Shown here piece after piece: positions 20,629 through 33,190 of a DNA stretch of 64,000 bases. Within the stretch, counting starts at the first letter, position 1. The number at the start of each line of letters is the position of its first letter. The DNA is from Fulvia fulva. Its lineage: Eukaryota; Ascomycota; Dothideomycetes; Mycosphaerellales; Mycosphaerellaceae. Location of the stretch: NCBI RefSeq assembly GCF_020509005.1, contig NC_063013.1:1984001-2048000 (forward strand), written 5' to 3'. The position numbers were made by a program, and so were the translations under genes. The notes beneath the pieces were generated by a model. The model was not told where the DNA came from. It was given only the letters and a program-made list of their open reading frames with translations, and did not search any database.

Positions 20629-22850
20629 CTTAGCTAGGTCTCTATATCCGTAGAAGAGCTACGACGGGATCTATTAGAGCGTAGATTATTAATAATAACC
20701 GTAATAAGAGATTACGGCGTATAATAAAAAACGCGCGACTCGGTATAAGAGACTACTATAGGCTAAGTAGTACCTAATATAGTACGACCCTAAGGATAGT
20801 AAGGCTCGCTACTAGCTATACGACTAGTAGTATAGCGCGAGTCTATATTTAATATATAGACTTAAGGATAAACGTAAGAGTAGTAGTAGACTACCGACGA
20901 CGCTATATAGTAGAAACTTAAGAACTTATAGCGCCTAGTTACTAACCTACCTAGTAAGTTTAACTTATACGACCTTCTAAACGACGACGAGATCTAAGAC
21001 GAGAACGGCGTTACTATAGCGGTAGTCGACTACGACGACGACGGCGCGACCGAGGAAGGTAAGGGCGAGGATATATAATAAGTCGCGAAAACCCTCCGAA
21101 TTCCTACGAACGACCTCCTTTAACTCGATATCGACTAGCTCGTTAAGCTCCTAGTAGAGCCCGAGACTGCCGCGGCTATCTACTTTATCCTACGACGCGC
21201 CGAGTAAGAGTATAGGAACGTAATATAGATAGCGACTATCCTCTACGAGTAGTTAGGCAAAGTAGGGTAAGAGCTTAGGAGATAGAAGAGTTATAACTAA
21301 TAGATACGTAATAAATACGACACCCTAGTTAAGGAACTCGATAACCTAAAGGCCCGACCTAAGGTATTATCGAATGTAGTAATGTCCGTAGAGATTAGTA
21401 CACTTCCCGCGAAGAACGACACCCTAAAGAAGTAAGCTAAGGAGGTACTTTAGTAGTTATCGAATAATAACTCGAAGATTAAGACCCTTAAATTCGATCT
21501 CGATACGTATAAGATAGAAGCTTAAACCTACTAGAACGACATTAAGTATCTTAATAAGTTGTAGTAGACTTAGGTAGATGATCTTAAGAAGTAACTCGAA
21601 GACCGCCGAGGCCGCTCTCGAGTACGATCCTTACTATCTCGCGCTATATTATAGCGTCGTGCCCTATAGAACGGCCGAACCCTATCTAAGGACAATAACA
21701 AGGATAATAACAGAGCTAGTAATAAGGACGAGGAGGATAAGGCAGCTCGCCGTACTACTAGAAAGAAGGCTAAGAAGTCTATACGTAAGGATAATAGTAA
21801 CGACTCCGATCTATTATCTAAGGAGTTAGAGAAGGACTCGGAGTCGGATAGCGATACTCGTGCTTATTACCGCTCTTCTAAGAAGAAGAAGCTAGTCTAC
21901 GACTTCGAGTCTCTAGTTAAGTACGATCTAGACCTTAGCTAGCCCTTTAAGACTTAGCGTAGTATAGATAAGCTAGAGAAGTTCGTCGGTACTATCGATA
22001 GTAAGCTATCTAGACCCTCCCTCGAGAAGTTCTTCTCCGAGTTAGAGACTATTATCGACTATACGGTCTTTCGCGATAAGAAGGTAGTACTTAAGTTCGT
22101 ATACGACTTACTAGCCTTACTAGGTAATACTTAGGAACTGGTTAGACTAAAGATCTCTACTATCTCGGGTAGCCTAACTAGTAGTAAGAAGACGTATAAG
22201 GGCATTAACGACCTTATCTAGGAACTCGCTAAGCGATACGGAGACCGTAACCTAATTAGTAGGGCTCGTAATCGCCTAACTAACCTTAAGATAGATAATA
22301 AGGACAGCTTCTAGACCTTCTTCCCTAAGTAGCGCTAGAATACTAACATCCTAGGCCTTAAGGGTAAAGATACGATAGATAACCTATAACGTAAGCTAAC
22401 TGTCTACTATCTTAATAAGTATCTTAACTTCCGTCCCGAATTGTTATAAGAGATAATCGATAATCTCTATTAGGTAGATAAGGACTTTAGGATCCTCGAC
22501 GCTCTCTACCTACGCTCCGAGAAGCTAAAGAACGATAAGAAGGACGGTAATAAGGATAATAAGGACGACAAGCTAGTAGGTTTAGGCTCTAACAAGCCGA
22601 CCCGTAAGGCTTAGTCTACCCGACCTAAACTATTTAAGAGTAGCCTTAGTAAGACTATAGACGAAGCTAAGAACACTCGCTATATACGTAAGAGCCTCTA
22701 TAAGAAGTGTCGTAAGCCCGGTTACCGCCTATAGTAGCGTACTTACGAGCTATTCGAGTACGAGATACTAGTACGTCTAGGTACTAACGCTAGCGGCACT
22801 ACCGTTATACTACCGGCGGAAAATGCCTAGTCTACTACTTAAGCGTAATA
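20629..22850 (+). pseudogene. G4 gag (decayed)
   Basis: Collinear with G3 gag: leader with GGTCTCTATATCC, the DDDGATEEGKGEDI acidic segment (about 21035-21080), a long middle region rich in Lys, Asp and Leu, and the C-terminal SLYKKCRKPGYRL segment (about 22690-22730) that keeps one Cys of a possible zinc knuckle. Frames are broken by TAG and TAA only. This should be the structural protein of a virus-like particle; it is not functional as written. Confidence 0.7.
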
Positions 22851-24185
22851 ACTAGTAGACATAAAAAGGAGAATATAAGATATAACAAAGAGGCACTACT
22901 AGCAAAGCTACCCGAAGGGCTTTAGCTATTATTATATATTCTTAGAATAGTAGAAATAGAATATAACCCTATTATCGGCTTATACCTCGTAATACTAGGG
23001 ATAGCTAATAGGCAAAATGCATTTACTTTCCTTAATAACGGTAGTAATTCTAAGTATATCGACTTCTCCTATACGTAAAAACATAATCTGCTCTTAATTA
23101 AGCTTAACAACCTACTAGCCCTTAGGTTAGTAAACGGCTCGATAGCCGCGGAAATGATAGAATACCGTATAAGTCTAGAACTTATACTCGGCAATAGTTA
23201 TAAGGAGACTAGAACCTTCTAGGTTATATATCTAGAGTATAATATCGTACTAGGTAGGCCCTAGTATAATAAACACTAGCTAGGTATCTACTTTACGTTA
23301 GGTACTATAACCCTCGACTCGGAGTACTATAAGGAGTATTACCTATAGGATAGCGAGCTAGTCTAGGTATAGAGTGTTAACGATAAGTAGGAACCGGTAA
23401 TTACTAAGCAGACCTTCGAGCCTACCCTAAAGACCCGACTAGCGTATTAAGCTACTATCGAAGAAGATAACGATAGAGATTTTGTCTAGACTATAACCTC
23501 TAACATAATTATAAAGGAACGCCCGCGAACCGCTAAACTATTATTCGAGAAGAAACTAGCTACGCCGATACTACTAGATATCGATATCTAGGAAGTTAGC
23601 GCGGAGGCAATTAAGAAGATAGTAAGGCGGAAAGGAGTAGAGGTATATATAAGGTTTATCTTTAATAGGAACGAGCTATAGTAACCTAGTAATATATATG
23701 CTATATACCTACTTACTACCTACGCTATCAGCGCCCGTAATATACGTAATATAGCGACATACTCGCCTAATACCAGCTATAGGATGCTTTCTAATAACAA
23801 GACTATCGAGCGACTTGATATACGTATAGCGGCGTTCGTACTAGTAGCGTAACGCGTTAGTCCGACTCTCTCTACCTATAAGATGTATATACAAGCCGAT
23901 ATAGACAAATTTATACGTAAGAAGGAGAAGACTATCGATCTAAAGGACCATCTTCTCCCTACATATTACGAATTTGTATATTACTTCTCTAAATAAGATG
24001 CGAAGGAGCTTCTACTATATAGGCCTAGTATTAACTACGAGATTAAGCTGAAGCTAGGAACTACACCGCCTTTTAGTAGGCCCTACCGGATATTAAACTA
24101 GGAGGACGAAGTCATCGCGTACTAGGTCTAAGAGTAGTTAGCCTAGAAGGGTATTCGTAGATACGAAGGTAGAGCAGATACTTCA
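22851..24185 (+). pseudogene. G4 protease and RT N-terminus (decayed, truncated)
   Basis: A protease-like region (about 23020-23280) shows FLNNGSNSKYIDFSYT and EYNIVLGRP. Downstream, KELLLYRPSINYEIKLKLG (about 24000-24060) matches the segment just ahead of RT motif 1 in gypsy elements, followed by TPPFSRPYRI. Sequence then loses similarity near 24150, short of any RT catalytic motif. The abrupt end suggests an internal deletion joined to the element's 3' part. Confidence 0.65.
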
Positions 24186-24715
24186 TTACCCGTGCTGTTA
24201 TAGTCTCCCTATAGAGTGTACAGAAGGTAGGGACAGAAGAGCCTTAGAGTGCTCAGAAGTCGTTAAGAAGTGACAGTCTAGCTTAGTATATAAGCGCTAA
24301 GAATCATATGCCCCGCAATATTCACTACGGGACCTAGCCCTCCAAATTCACCCCTCTACTAAACCTTGACAGATTCACTTCGGCTCGTAACTATATGACT
24401 CACGGTACTCCCGCGAGTACCCGCGACTACGCTAGACCCTAGAAGAAGTACGTAGAAGACTCGGAACGTAGGGCAGGTTGGAATAGGGTTTTGAGCAAAG
24501 CTACTAAGCGCGGCTTCGTACGGGTTAGCCCTATTAATACGGGGACACGTACTCGCGAGGGTCGCGTATAAATATCTAGCCTTCCCTAGGCCTCTCTTAC
24601 TTTCTTCGTCTTTCGTTTTGTATAGTAATTATACTATACCCTTTTATATCTACACTTCGTACCTATATTCTCGCTTTTACTCTTATATCTTATAGGCTAG
24701 GCTCTCGTCCTAACA
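24186..24715. repeat. Solo LTR (530 bp) inside G4
   Basis: Bounded by CTTCA at 24181-24185 and again at 24716-24720, a 5-bp target duplication. The insert ends CCTAACA. It is less depleted in CA and TG than its surroundings, so it is younger than G4's mutation. It has no coding frame and includes the palindrome GTATAGTAATTATACTATAC (about 24639-24658). This is best explained as a solo LTR of an element not otherwise present here. Confidence 0.6.
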
Positions 24716-24720
24716 CTTCA

Positions 24721-25080
24721 CGCCGCTACTAGGGTAGATTCCTAATAAGGATATACCCGAAGACGTTATAATCGGCGAAGTAATAAACGCTTTAGCCGTA
24801 AACGCTTCGTTAATAGTCACGTCTAACCCGGTAACTATAGGTAGGCTACGTAAGTTATTCGCGTAGATGCCTATAGCTCTTCCGGTAGTTACGTATTACG
24901 AACCTAATACTAGTACTTATAATAGCCTATAGGCGGCTACTTTAAGAAAGATTACCGTTAGTAGGTAAGTACCGGATATACGTTAATACGGTATAGAGGA
25001 TAATATAGAGGATAACGCCGCGTTTATAGCGGCTATACTACGAGCTTAAGGGACTAAGCCCGATTTTGAAGGGGGGGTAG
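24721..25080 (+). pseudogene. G4 3' remnant upstream of the 3' LTR
   Basis: Near-open translation ends with TKPDFEGG just before the 3' LTR, where gypsy polyproteins often end, and GAAGGGGGGGTAG (25068-25080) is a polypurine tract. The ~110 codons before it do not resemble RT, RNase H or integrase, so the 3' end of the polyprotein appears joined to the RT start after a deletion. Confidence 0.55.
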
Positions 25081-25241
25081 TATTACGGCCCTAGGCCTAG
25101 CGAATGTCTAGCTAGTACGTGGGTCACGTGACCGCGCGTACTAGCGTAGTACCTCGGCTTATATATAGCCTCGGCGTACCTCGCGCTCCTCTTTCCTACG
25201 TACCTAGCTACTTTATATTAATACGACTATACACCGTTATA
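25081..25241 (+). repeat. G4 3' LTR (161 bp)
   Basis: Same length as 20468-20628 and differing by few bases, mostly transitions. GGTCACGTGACC is preserved at 25122-25133. LINE-C sequence follows directly. Confidence 0.9.
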
Positions 25242-27740
25242 CTATCGACCTATACTTTCTATTAAGAGACGTAGTAATAAGGCTAGTAGAGTATAGACCT
25301 AACCTTACTCTAGAGGTAGGGTTAGGCTATATCTCTATCTAGATAACGATAGCGACGGGGATAGAAGAGGAGCTTCGGGGCAAAAAGCGCCTTAACTAGA
25401 AAAAAGCTCCCTAGAAGGAGATCCGGAATCTACTTAAATAGTACCTAAATAACACTAGTATCGGGGAGACGGAAGCCGAGCTTAATAGTACGGTAGAATA
25501 GATAATAACGACGATATAGTAGGCGACCGAGAAATATATACTAGAACTAAGACCCTCGAAGTACTAGAAGCCCTTCTAGACCCTAGAGTACTTAGCTAAA
25601 GTTAAGGACGTAAGGAGGGTAAGGCGAAAATAGACAAAGGAGCAAAGCTAAGAAGCATAGGACGAGTACTAGGAAGTAAGTTAGATAAAGAAGGCCTAAA
25701 TACGACGAGATAAGCGACAAGACTAGAGGGTAAATATAGGTCTCGTAATAGAGAACCCGGAGTAGATATAGCGGCTTATAAAGTAGGTAAGGGCCGGAGA
25801 CGGGGACGGGACACCGTACTTCCCCCTAATCTAGGATACGATAGGTATAATATAGATAATACCGGAAGGGAAGGCGAAGGCGTTCGCCGACTACTTCTTT
25901 ATAATATAGTTAACGGCCGACATAACGGATATAGAGGGAACGATCTACCCGGAGCTACTCGATATATACTAGATAGTAGGCGAGGAGGAGATAAAGGAGA
26001 TTATAGAAAAGCTAAAGGGCCGTAAGGCCCCGGGACCCGACGGTATCCTAAACCTCCTCCTTAAAGAATATAAAGAAGAAGTCGCCCTACACCTTGCCGA
26101 ACTATTTACGGCTTACCTATATAAGAGGTACTACCTACGGCCATTTAGGCGGTCCCTTATAGTCGTCCTAAAAAAGCTATAGAAGGAAGACTATATAAAG
26201 CTAAAGTCCTATAGGCCGATCGTACTCCTAAATATAATCGGAAAGATACTAGAGAAGGTCGTAGTAAGAAGAATTATATAGCTTGTCGAGGATAATAACC
26301 TACTCCTAGAGATATAGATAGGTAGTAGGAGTAAACGATCTATCCTAACGGCTATAGAGCTTATTACCGAACAGATTTATACTCTCTAGTACTATAGACG
26401 GAATAGGGTTATATTACTATTATCTCTCGATATCTTAGGGGCATTTAATAACGTCTCCTACGAGCGACTCCTCTATATCCTACGGTAAGAAGAAATCCCG
26501 CGGTAGGTAATAAGTTTCGTAAACTCCTTCCTTAAGGAGCGAATAACGTAGATTATCCTTAGGAAGCGTAAGGAGGGTAACCTTATATATATAGAACACG
26601 GGATCCCCTAGGGCTTAATACTATCCCCAATCTTTTTCTTAATCTTTATAGCGGACCTAATCCTACTACTTACCTTACTATAGACGTCGGCCGTAGGGTT
26701 CGTCGACGATACGAATATCCTAGCCTAGTTAACGACGACCGAAGAAAACTACTAGCTACTTATAGAAAGACACGAGGTATACAAGGAATAGGTACGTCGA
26801 TACGGCGCCCGTTTTGCCCCGGAAAAGTACTAGCTTATCTACTTTAGTAAGGCAAGAACCTACTATAATATATAAGTAACGGTAACTATCTACGGTTATA
26901 TAACGAAGCCCTCTCCCGAATTACGAGTCCTAGGAATCTAGCTAGACCCTAAGCTTAGCTAGAACCCCTAGATTAGGAAAGCCTAGAATAGAGCCTAGGC
27001 TAATAAGGCTATAATAACTAGACTTATAACGTTAATATAGGGAGCTACGTTTAATAAGGCAAGGATTATATATAAGACGATTATAAAACTAGTAATACTC
27101 TATAGGGTCTAGATATAGAGGATAAGAGGAGTAGGTAAACCGATCCCGAAGCGGATAGAGGGACTCCTAAACCGGACGTAGGCCGTAAACCTTAGACGGA
27201 TACTAGGAGCCTATAAGATAACGCTAACGAGAGTAGCGGAGGTAGAGATAGGGTCCCCCTAATTAAACATTATATTAAGGGAATAAGGATCTAATACGCT
27301 AGGAAGAGGGCGGATTATCTAGTATAATAAGCTATTCGGGACTCTACGGAGAAGATCGCTAGGAGGTACGACCGACTGCCTAGCCTTAGGGTACATTAAA
27401 GCTAAAAATAAGACGACCTACGTACGTTTAAAGTCGTTAAGCGAACCTAGGAGTGGCTAGAGAGGAAGGAGGAGGAGGAAAAGGCACGGAGGAAAAAGGG
27501 TAATAAGGCAAAGACGTAAAGCCTTATAGAGTAGGTAGCGGGCTACCTTTAGGAATAGGAATAGAAAGAGAATCCCCTACTAAATCGAGGACCCCTAGCC
27601 TTACGCCCCTTCTAGACACATAACTACCTACTCTACCGTGACTTAATAAGGGCCGAAGCAAGTATCGCGATATAGATTAGGTCCGAATATATCGGGTTAA
27701 GGGCCTACCTATATAGAAGGAAAGTCCCGGACGTATATAG
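25242..27740 (+). pseudogene. LINE-C ORF2 fragment (RT domain), decayed
   Basis: Plus-strand remains of a Tad1-like LINE ORF2, closely related to LINE-D at 50240. Visible: KAPGPDGI (about 26020-26045), YRPIVLLNIIGKILEKVV, LSLDILGAFNNVSYERLL, the RT centre GFVDDTNILA (about 26695-26730), LRVLGI.LDPKLS, and a C-terminal region up to RAYLYRRKVPDVY. It starts in the endonuclease-RT linker after the G4 LTR and ends where LINE-A is inserted on the opposite strand. Stops are TAG/TAA at former Trp or Gln codons. It lacks endonuclease and the 3' terminus. Confidence 0.85.
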
Positions 27741-27934
27741 ATAGATAGATGATTCATTTACCCGTTATGGTGCCCTCCGGCCCATGCGGGTTTATGTCTA
27801 TATATGTTACTGCATAAGGTAGGAAACCTATTCCTAGGTAAAAACCTCCTCTCCTTCTCTAATAGCTTCCTTGCCATGAGTTCTCAGTTTTCCTTCTATT
27901 AGGGTGCACTAGTGTCATGGTGGTTAGCCTCTGA

Positions 27935-30900
27935 CTACCTTGTCTGCAACCCTGGAGTTGTCCCCCTCTTCCTGCTCTCCTCCTCCTTCTTTCTCTCCTC
28001 AATCCATCTCTCTGTTTCCCTAGTAAGAGAGAACTGCTCCAAAAATCCTTGGTGGATGATCCACCTTGTAATTCTCTGGAGGTCTCCCTTATTGCTAATC
28101 ATGGCTTGGAAGTTTCTGTTCCTTGCCCTTGCCCTCCATTCACCTCTCCCTGTACTCCATTCTTTGCAAACCAGAAGTCTATGTTCGACATTCTGGGACA
28201 GGTAGCCGCATGGGCAACTCTTGTCTTCGATACCTGGGACTTTTCTCTGATGCAGGTATGCCCTGACTCCGATGTGTTCAGAGCGGATTTGTATTGCTAT
28301 GCTTGCTTCTGACCTGGTTAGGTCTGAGTACAGTAGGTAGTTGTGGCTACCAAACTGTTGGAGTGCCTTTGGGGTTCCTGGCCTCTGTGGGGTTCTTGTC
28401 CATTCAGTCTTCCAGAGGAGTCCTGCCATCCTTTCAGCTAGAGACTGTTGCCTCTTCCCTTGGCTGGCTGCTGATCCTCTCCCTTGAGCCCTTCTGTCCT
28501 GTTCCTGCTGGGCTAGGTGCAGCTGTTCTGTTAGCTCTTTGAACTTCTGCAGGTCCTGCTGCTTCTGTGGGGCTGGATTGGGTCTTGCTTGTCTGTGCCT
28601 TCTTGTGCACTGGCTCCTGATTTTGTTGACTGCCTTCTGGATTACTAGCTGGGCTGGGTATGCAGACGTCTTTCCTGCATACTGGTATCTCAACCCTTGA
28701 AGGTAGAGCTTAGCTGGTGGGGAACAGCCAGACTCCATTTCGACCACCCTTGTTGGAGTTGACTTGTATGCTCCAAGCACCTTTTTCAGACAGGAGGCTT
28801 GGGCTCTGCTGATGGGATCTACAATTCTCTTTAGGATCTTGTCTTGGGCTGACCAGAGCTGGGCTCCATATAGCATGGCTGGCTTCACAATGGCCTTGTA
28901 TATAACCTTTGCTTTCGCAAATGTGGCTCCCTATGTGGAGGCTGTAAGCCTGTCGATTGATTGCCTGTTGTTGTCTGCTCTTGCCTGTGCTTTCTTGACC
29001 TGTAGTCCCCAGCTGAGCTTTGGATCCAGCCATATTCCTAGCACCCTTAATTCACTTAAGGGTTCTGTTGTGTGTCCCTGAATGGTGATTGGGGCTTGCA
29101 TATTGTGTCTGTTTCTGGCTCTACTGAAGTGGATGAGTTGATACTTCTCTAGGGCAAATCTGGCTCTATGTTTCCTGGCCCATTCCTCACATTCCTTGTG
29201 TTTCTTCTACAAGATTCTGCAGTTCTCTTCTGTGCTGTCTGACCAGGCTAGGATGTTTGTGTCATCCACAAACCCTGAGGCTGATGTGTTTCTGGAGTTT
29301 AGCTTTGCTAGCAGGTCTGCTATAAAGAGGAGAAACAGGATTGGAGACATTGTTGATCCCTGTGGGATTCCTGTCTCTGTAGGCATGCTATCAGATTTGT
29401 ATCTGCCCAGTCTTAGTCTTGTGGTTCTGCCTCTAAGGAAGGACTGAATGAACTGGACTGTCCAGTTAGGGATAGCCTTCTGTTTCAGGATGTGGATCAG
29501 CCTCTGGTATGAGACATTGTCAAAGGCTCCTGATATGTCCAGTGAGAGGAGTGTGGCTGCTTTATTGTTCCTAAAGTGCCACAGGGTCTTGATCTGCTCT
29601 GTGATAAGTTCCACAGCTGTTAGTGTTGATCTTTGTTTCCTGCCTCCTATCTGTTCTTCAGGAAGGATTCTATATTCTTCAGCTAGGTTTGTCAGCCTTT
29701 CTGCTATGATCTTTTCTAGGAGTTTGCCTAGTGTGTTGAGCAAGGCAATAGGTCTGTATGCCTTTAGCTTTGTGTAGTCCTCTTTCTGTGGTTTTCTCAA
29801 GACCACAGTCAGTGACTCCTTGAAGTGTTTAGGGCAGTGTCCTTAGGCCATACACTATGAAAAGATGTTTGACAGTGCAGGGGAGATCTGGTCCTTGCAT
29901 GTCTTGATGAACAAGTTTGGAATCCCATCTGGTCCTGGGGCCTTGTTTCCTAAGAGTCTCTTAATGATGCTCTTGATCTCTCCCTCTCCCACTGTGCAGG
30001 ATTGCTCTAGTGGTGTTGGATACACACTGCCCTCCAGATCCTGCAGGTCAGCTTCTACCTGTGTGCCAAAGAAATGTTTCCCCAATGCCTGTGCCTTTCC
30101 TGGGAGAGTGTGTTGGATTACTTCTTCCTGGTCTTCAATGTTTGGAAACTGGGGCAGCATGTTTCTGTCCTGTGTGGGTTGTCTTGCCCACTTTGCTAGT
30201 TTCCACATCTTCTCAGGATTCTGGGTAATGGATCCAACTGTTGACCTCCACTCCAGCATCTTGTCCCTCTTGATCTGGGCCTTCTTGTCTCTGGTTGCCT
30301 GGTTGTATCTGTCCTATGCTTCCTGGGAGTGACTCTGGGTAAGGGCTCTCCTGGCCTGCCTGGCTGCCTTGACCTTCTCTGAGCATTCCTTTGTCCAGAA
30401 TGGCTTCTGGTACAGTGACTGTTTCTTTTCTCTGGTGTAGGCTGCTGCAGTTTCCTGCATTGTTCTAACCAGTTCTGCCACTGCTTGGTCTATGTCTGAG
30501 GCTGTTTCCAGTCTCCTGGTCTCTAGTCTAGCTAGCTTCTGTTCCAGGTCTTGTCTAATCTGTTCCCAGTTGGCTGCCTTCCAGGCCAGCTGAGGTTCTA
30601 GGTCTCCTTCCTGCTGTGTCTGTGTTTCAAACTCCACCTGAATTGGGAGGTGATCTGATGAGGACTCCAAGTCCTGGTTAACCCAGCATCTGGTGACCTT
30701 CTGCTGCAGGTCATGTGATGCAAAGCACAGGTCAATGGTGCTTGAGCTTGCTCTCTATGACCAGGTAGTTAGGCCCTTTGGGGTAACTAGGTGCATGTTG
30801 TTGCTTTGGGTAGTGGAGAGGAGTCTGTTAGCTAGGAAGTGATGGGCAGGTGCAAAGTCTGATCCCTATGTAGGATGGTGCAAGTTGAAGTCTCCTAGCA

Positions 30901-31324
30901 CGATGTGTTGGGAGTCACTCTGCAAGATGTCTGGCAGCTGTTGTAGTGTGCCCAGCTAGGTGCTGCTTCTGGAGCTGGGGGGTGGGTTGTATACACTGTG
31001 GATGTGGATGCTGCCTTGGTTGATGTTGAGTCTAACTGAGGTGATGTCTCCCCCTTCCTATTAGATTTGTTCCCAGCTGTCTGTTGCTATCTCTTTGCTG
31101 ATGTACATGCATGTTCTAGGAGTGCCTTGTTTGGCTAGGAGTATGTGATACCTTAGGTCGTTAGCAGTAGATAGTCTGTTAGATTTACTGTTGATCCAAG
31201 GTTCCTAGACTGCAATGACTAGGTGTTTCTTTGGGTCCAGTGCTTAGAGAAAGCTTCTCTGGACCTTGTGCTGGCTTTTGTTGACATTGTACTGGATAGT
31301 GGTAAGATTAGGTGTCTCAATCAT
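27935..31324 (-). pseudogene. LINE-A ORF2 (endonuclease-RT), minus-strand copy
   Basis: The same protein as the intact 1,128-residue ORF2 at 41537-44923, with scattered nonsense codons. The longest surviving open parts are 27935-28888 (C-terminal region with CPCGYLSQNVEHRLLVC zinc-finger-like motif), 29207-29806 (RT core with GIPQGSTMSPILF and FVDDTNILAWS), 29855-30259 and 30314-30670 (linker). The endonuclease part (30700-31324) has the most stops. There is a 3-bp insertion relative to the intact copy (MESGCSPP against MESGSPP), shared with the plus-strand LINE-A. Not functional as written. Confidence 0.9.
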
Positions 31325-32579
31325 GACTCATCCATGCTGGTCTCCTGCTGGTCTTCTCGTGCTTCCTGCTGCTAGCTGCTATTTGGGATTGTGGTAAGGT
31401 TAAGCCTGCTTTGTGACGGGTCTCTTCCTGCAACCACAATTGATTTTGGTCTACCTATGGCAGGGTGGCCTTGGGCCTGTGTGGTCTCTTCTGTTCTGCC
31501 TCTTTTCAGAGGGTTGTAGACAGTCCTTAGGGGTTCTTGGGTGATTGTCCCTGTCTGGAATCTGATAGGGGTGTTGATCCTGGCTTCTCTTGCCCTCCTC
31601 TTTGCCTCAATCCTAGCTGTACAGTCTTGGGACCAGGAAGGGTGTTTCTTTCCACAGCATGCACATCTGGCTTCGCTCTTTGGGGCTGTGCAATTCTGTA
31701 CTTTGTGGCTACTAGCACAGTGGGAACAAGTGTCCTTTTGGCTTGGGCATCTAGTAGAGATATGACCATACTGTTGGCACTTGAAACATTGCAGTAGTCT
31801 ATAGGTGCTTCTATAGATTTCTGTGTCCATTCTTTCACATTCCTAGTAGATGCCCTTATCAAGCACGGTGTTTGCCTGTTCTACAGTGCCTATCCAGAGC
31901 ACTAGAGAAGACTCTCTCTTTGTGTCCTTTGTCTTTCTGTTGACCTATGCTGCTTTTGTGATCTGTAGCCCTGGGCGTACAGCCTAGTTCTAGTCCTGCA
32001 GCCTCTTAAGGTCTCCTTCAATGTCACACTTTGTGGTCATCCTATAGGCAATAACTATATTTTGTTGGTGTGAGACCTTAGCCGTCTTGCCTAGTTTGAC
32101 TGTCCACTCCTTCTGTGTCTCTAGCCTCTTCCTATCTTGCTCCTGTGCTGTGAACAGCTTAAGGACACCTCCCTTCTCTTTCCTAGCTCTAATGATGCCT
32201 TGTATCCCAATCTTCTGTATAATCTCCTTGCCTGACAGGCCCTCAATCTCTTTCTACTCTTGCTAGTCGGAAATGTAGACCTTGATAGCTGTTTTCTAGG
32301 GGGGAGGGTTTTGGGATGTAACTGCTGCCTAGGTTGGTTGGCTTAGTTTCTGGCCTTCCTGTGTCCTCTTCTTTACTACTGCTGCTACTGTCCTATTAAT
32401 GATCTGTCCTGTTTGGCTCCTTAGTGCCTTTAGCCCTCTAGGAGCTCTAAAATCATCCCCTTAAGTGCTCTTTCTAGGTGCTCGCCATCTCCTGCCATTG
32501 CTATTGTTTCTGCCTTCCTGTAGACCTCCTTCCACTCGTTACTCTCCTGCTCCTAGTCGTTTCCTGCGATCGCTATCAT
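31321..32579 (-). pseudogene. LINE-A ORF1 (Gag-like), minus-strand copy
   Basis: It starts at ATG 32577-32579 and ends at the TGA overlapping the ORF2 start. The C-terminal third is open (31372-31830) and holds three CCHC-type knuckles beginning with CFKCQQYGHISTRC, the RNA-binding part of LINE ORF1 proteins. Several in-frame TAG codons occur upstream, one in the ninth codon (ND.EQES), shared with the copy at 57171. Confidence 0.85.
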
Positions 32580-32584
32580 CGTGT

Positions 32585-33190
32585 CACGCCGTTTTTAGTA
32601 GATATATATAGGTAACCTATCTATATTGATTGACAAAGCCTATATAGGAGTTAGTACCGCCGGCGCTTCCCCTAAGTAGCGGGAGCTCTACCTACTATAT
32701 AAAGGCTTCAAAGAAGATCACTAGGTACCTAAGATTAACCCTAATCTAGGACTTTAGTTCTTAAAGTCTAGAAAAGGACAACTTATTCGATACTATAATT
32801 CTAATTATGAAATAGACAAAGTAGATAGAGTATTACGAGACAGCTCTTTTTACGAATTGCCTCGTAATATAGTATTGTCGGCTGTACGCCCGCGCGCTAG
32901 CGGCCGCTAGTACCCGCTAGCTCGATTCGCGCGACTTTATCTTCTCGCGCTTCTTACGCTCTCTTAGATAGTTTACGTAACTATATATATCTTTGCCCTA
33001 GAGATATACTCTAGTAATCCTTATAGATCCGGACTATCGATCTCTACGCTAAAACACGACATATTCGAAAGCTCTTATTAAGGCCATTCTAACGATATAT
33101 AAAGCAGGCCACTGCCCCTAGGACTAAGGGAGTTCTACCTTATTTAATCTGGACAGCTTAAAGCTCTCTTCACCCTATTTCTTTAGCTCT
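32585..33190. other. Unassigned, heavily mutated stretch
   Basis: About 600 bp between the LINE-A 5' end and recognisable LINE-B ORF1. It is depleted in CA and TG like its neighbours. I recognise no LTR, terminal repeat or frame. It may be the LINE-B 5' UTR, or debris of the element in which LINE-A inserted; LINE-C does not continue here. Confidence 0.4.

Larger units (their letters stand above)
20468..25241 (+). mobile_element. Gypsy G4: two LTRs, gag and protease, no RT core
   Basis: A plus-strand gypsy copy with both LTRs (161 bp each), gag, protease and only the first residues of RT. RT, RNase H and integrase (about 3 kb in G1) are missing. A 530-bp solo LTR with its own target duplication sits inside. 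The left flank (GTATC) and right flank (CTATC) agree in four of five bases, and the flanking elements differ (G3 left, LINE-C right), so the site may not be a simple insertion. It is mutated like G3, but a little less in the LTRs. Confidence 0.8.
27741..32584 (-). mobile_element. LINE-A, minus strand, mildly mutated
   Basis: A near full-length Tad1-like LINE on the minus strand, with ORF1, ORF2, a 3' UTR and an ATCT tail at its left end. The ORFs overlap by ATGA. It is lightly mutated: long open stretches survive, and the breaks are CAG, CAA or TGG changed to TAG or TAA. The tail abuts CCCGGACGTATATAG of LINE-C (27726-27740). At its 5' end it lacks about 24 bp present in the other LINE-A copy (57143-57166) and abuts unidentified sequence. 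Several mutations are shared with that copy. Confidence 0.9.

Noticed and set aside
24639..24658. Palindrome GTATAGTAATTATACTATAC as an origin or operator
   Set aside because: It lies within the solo LTR; nothing else supports a regulatory role.
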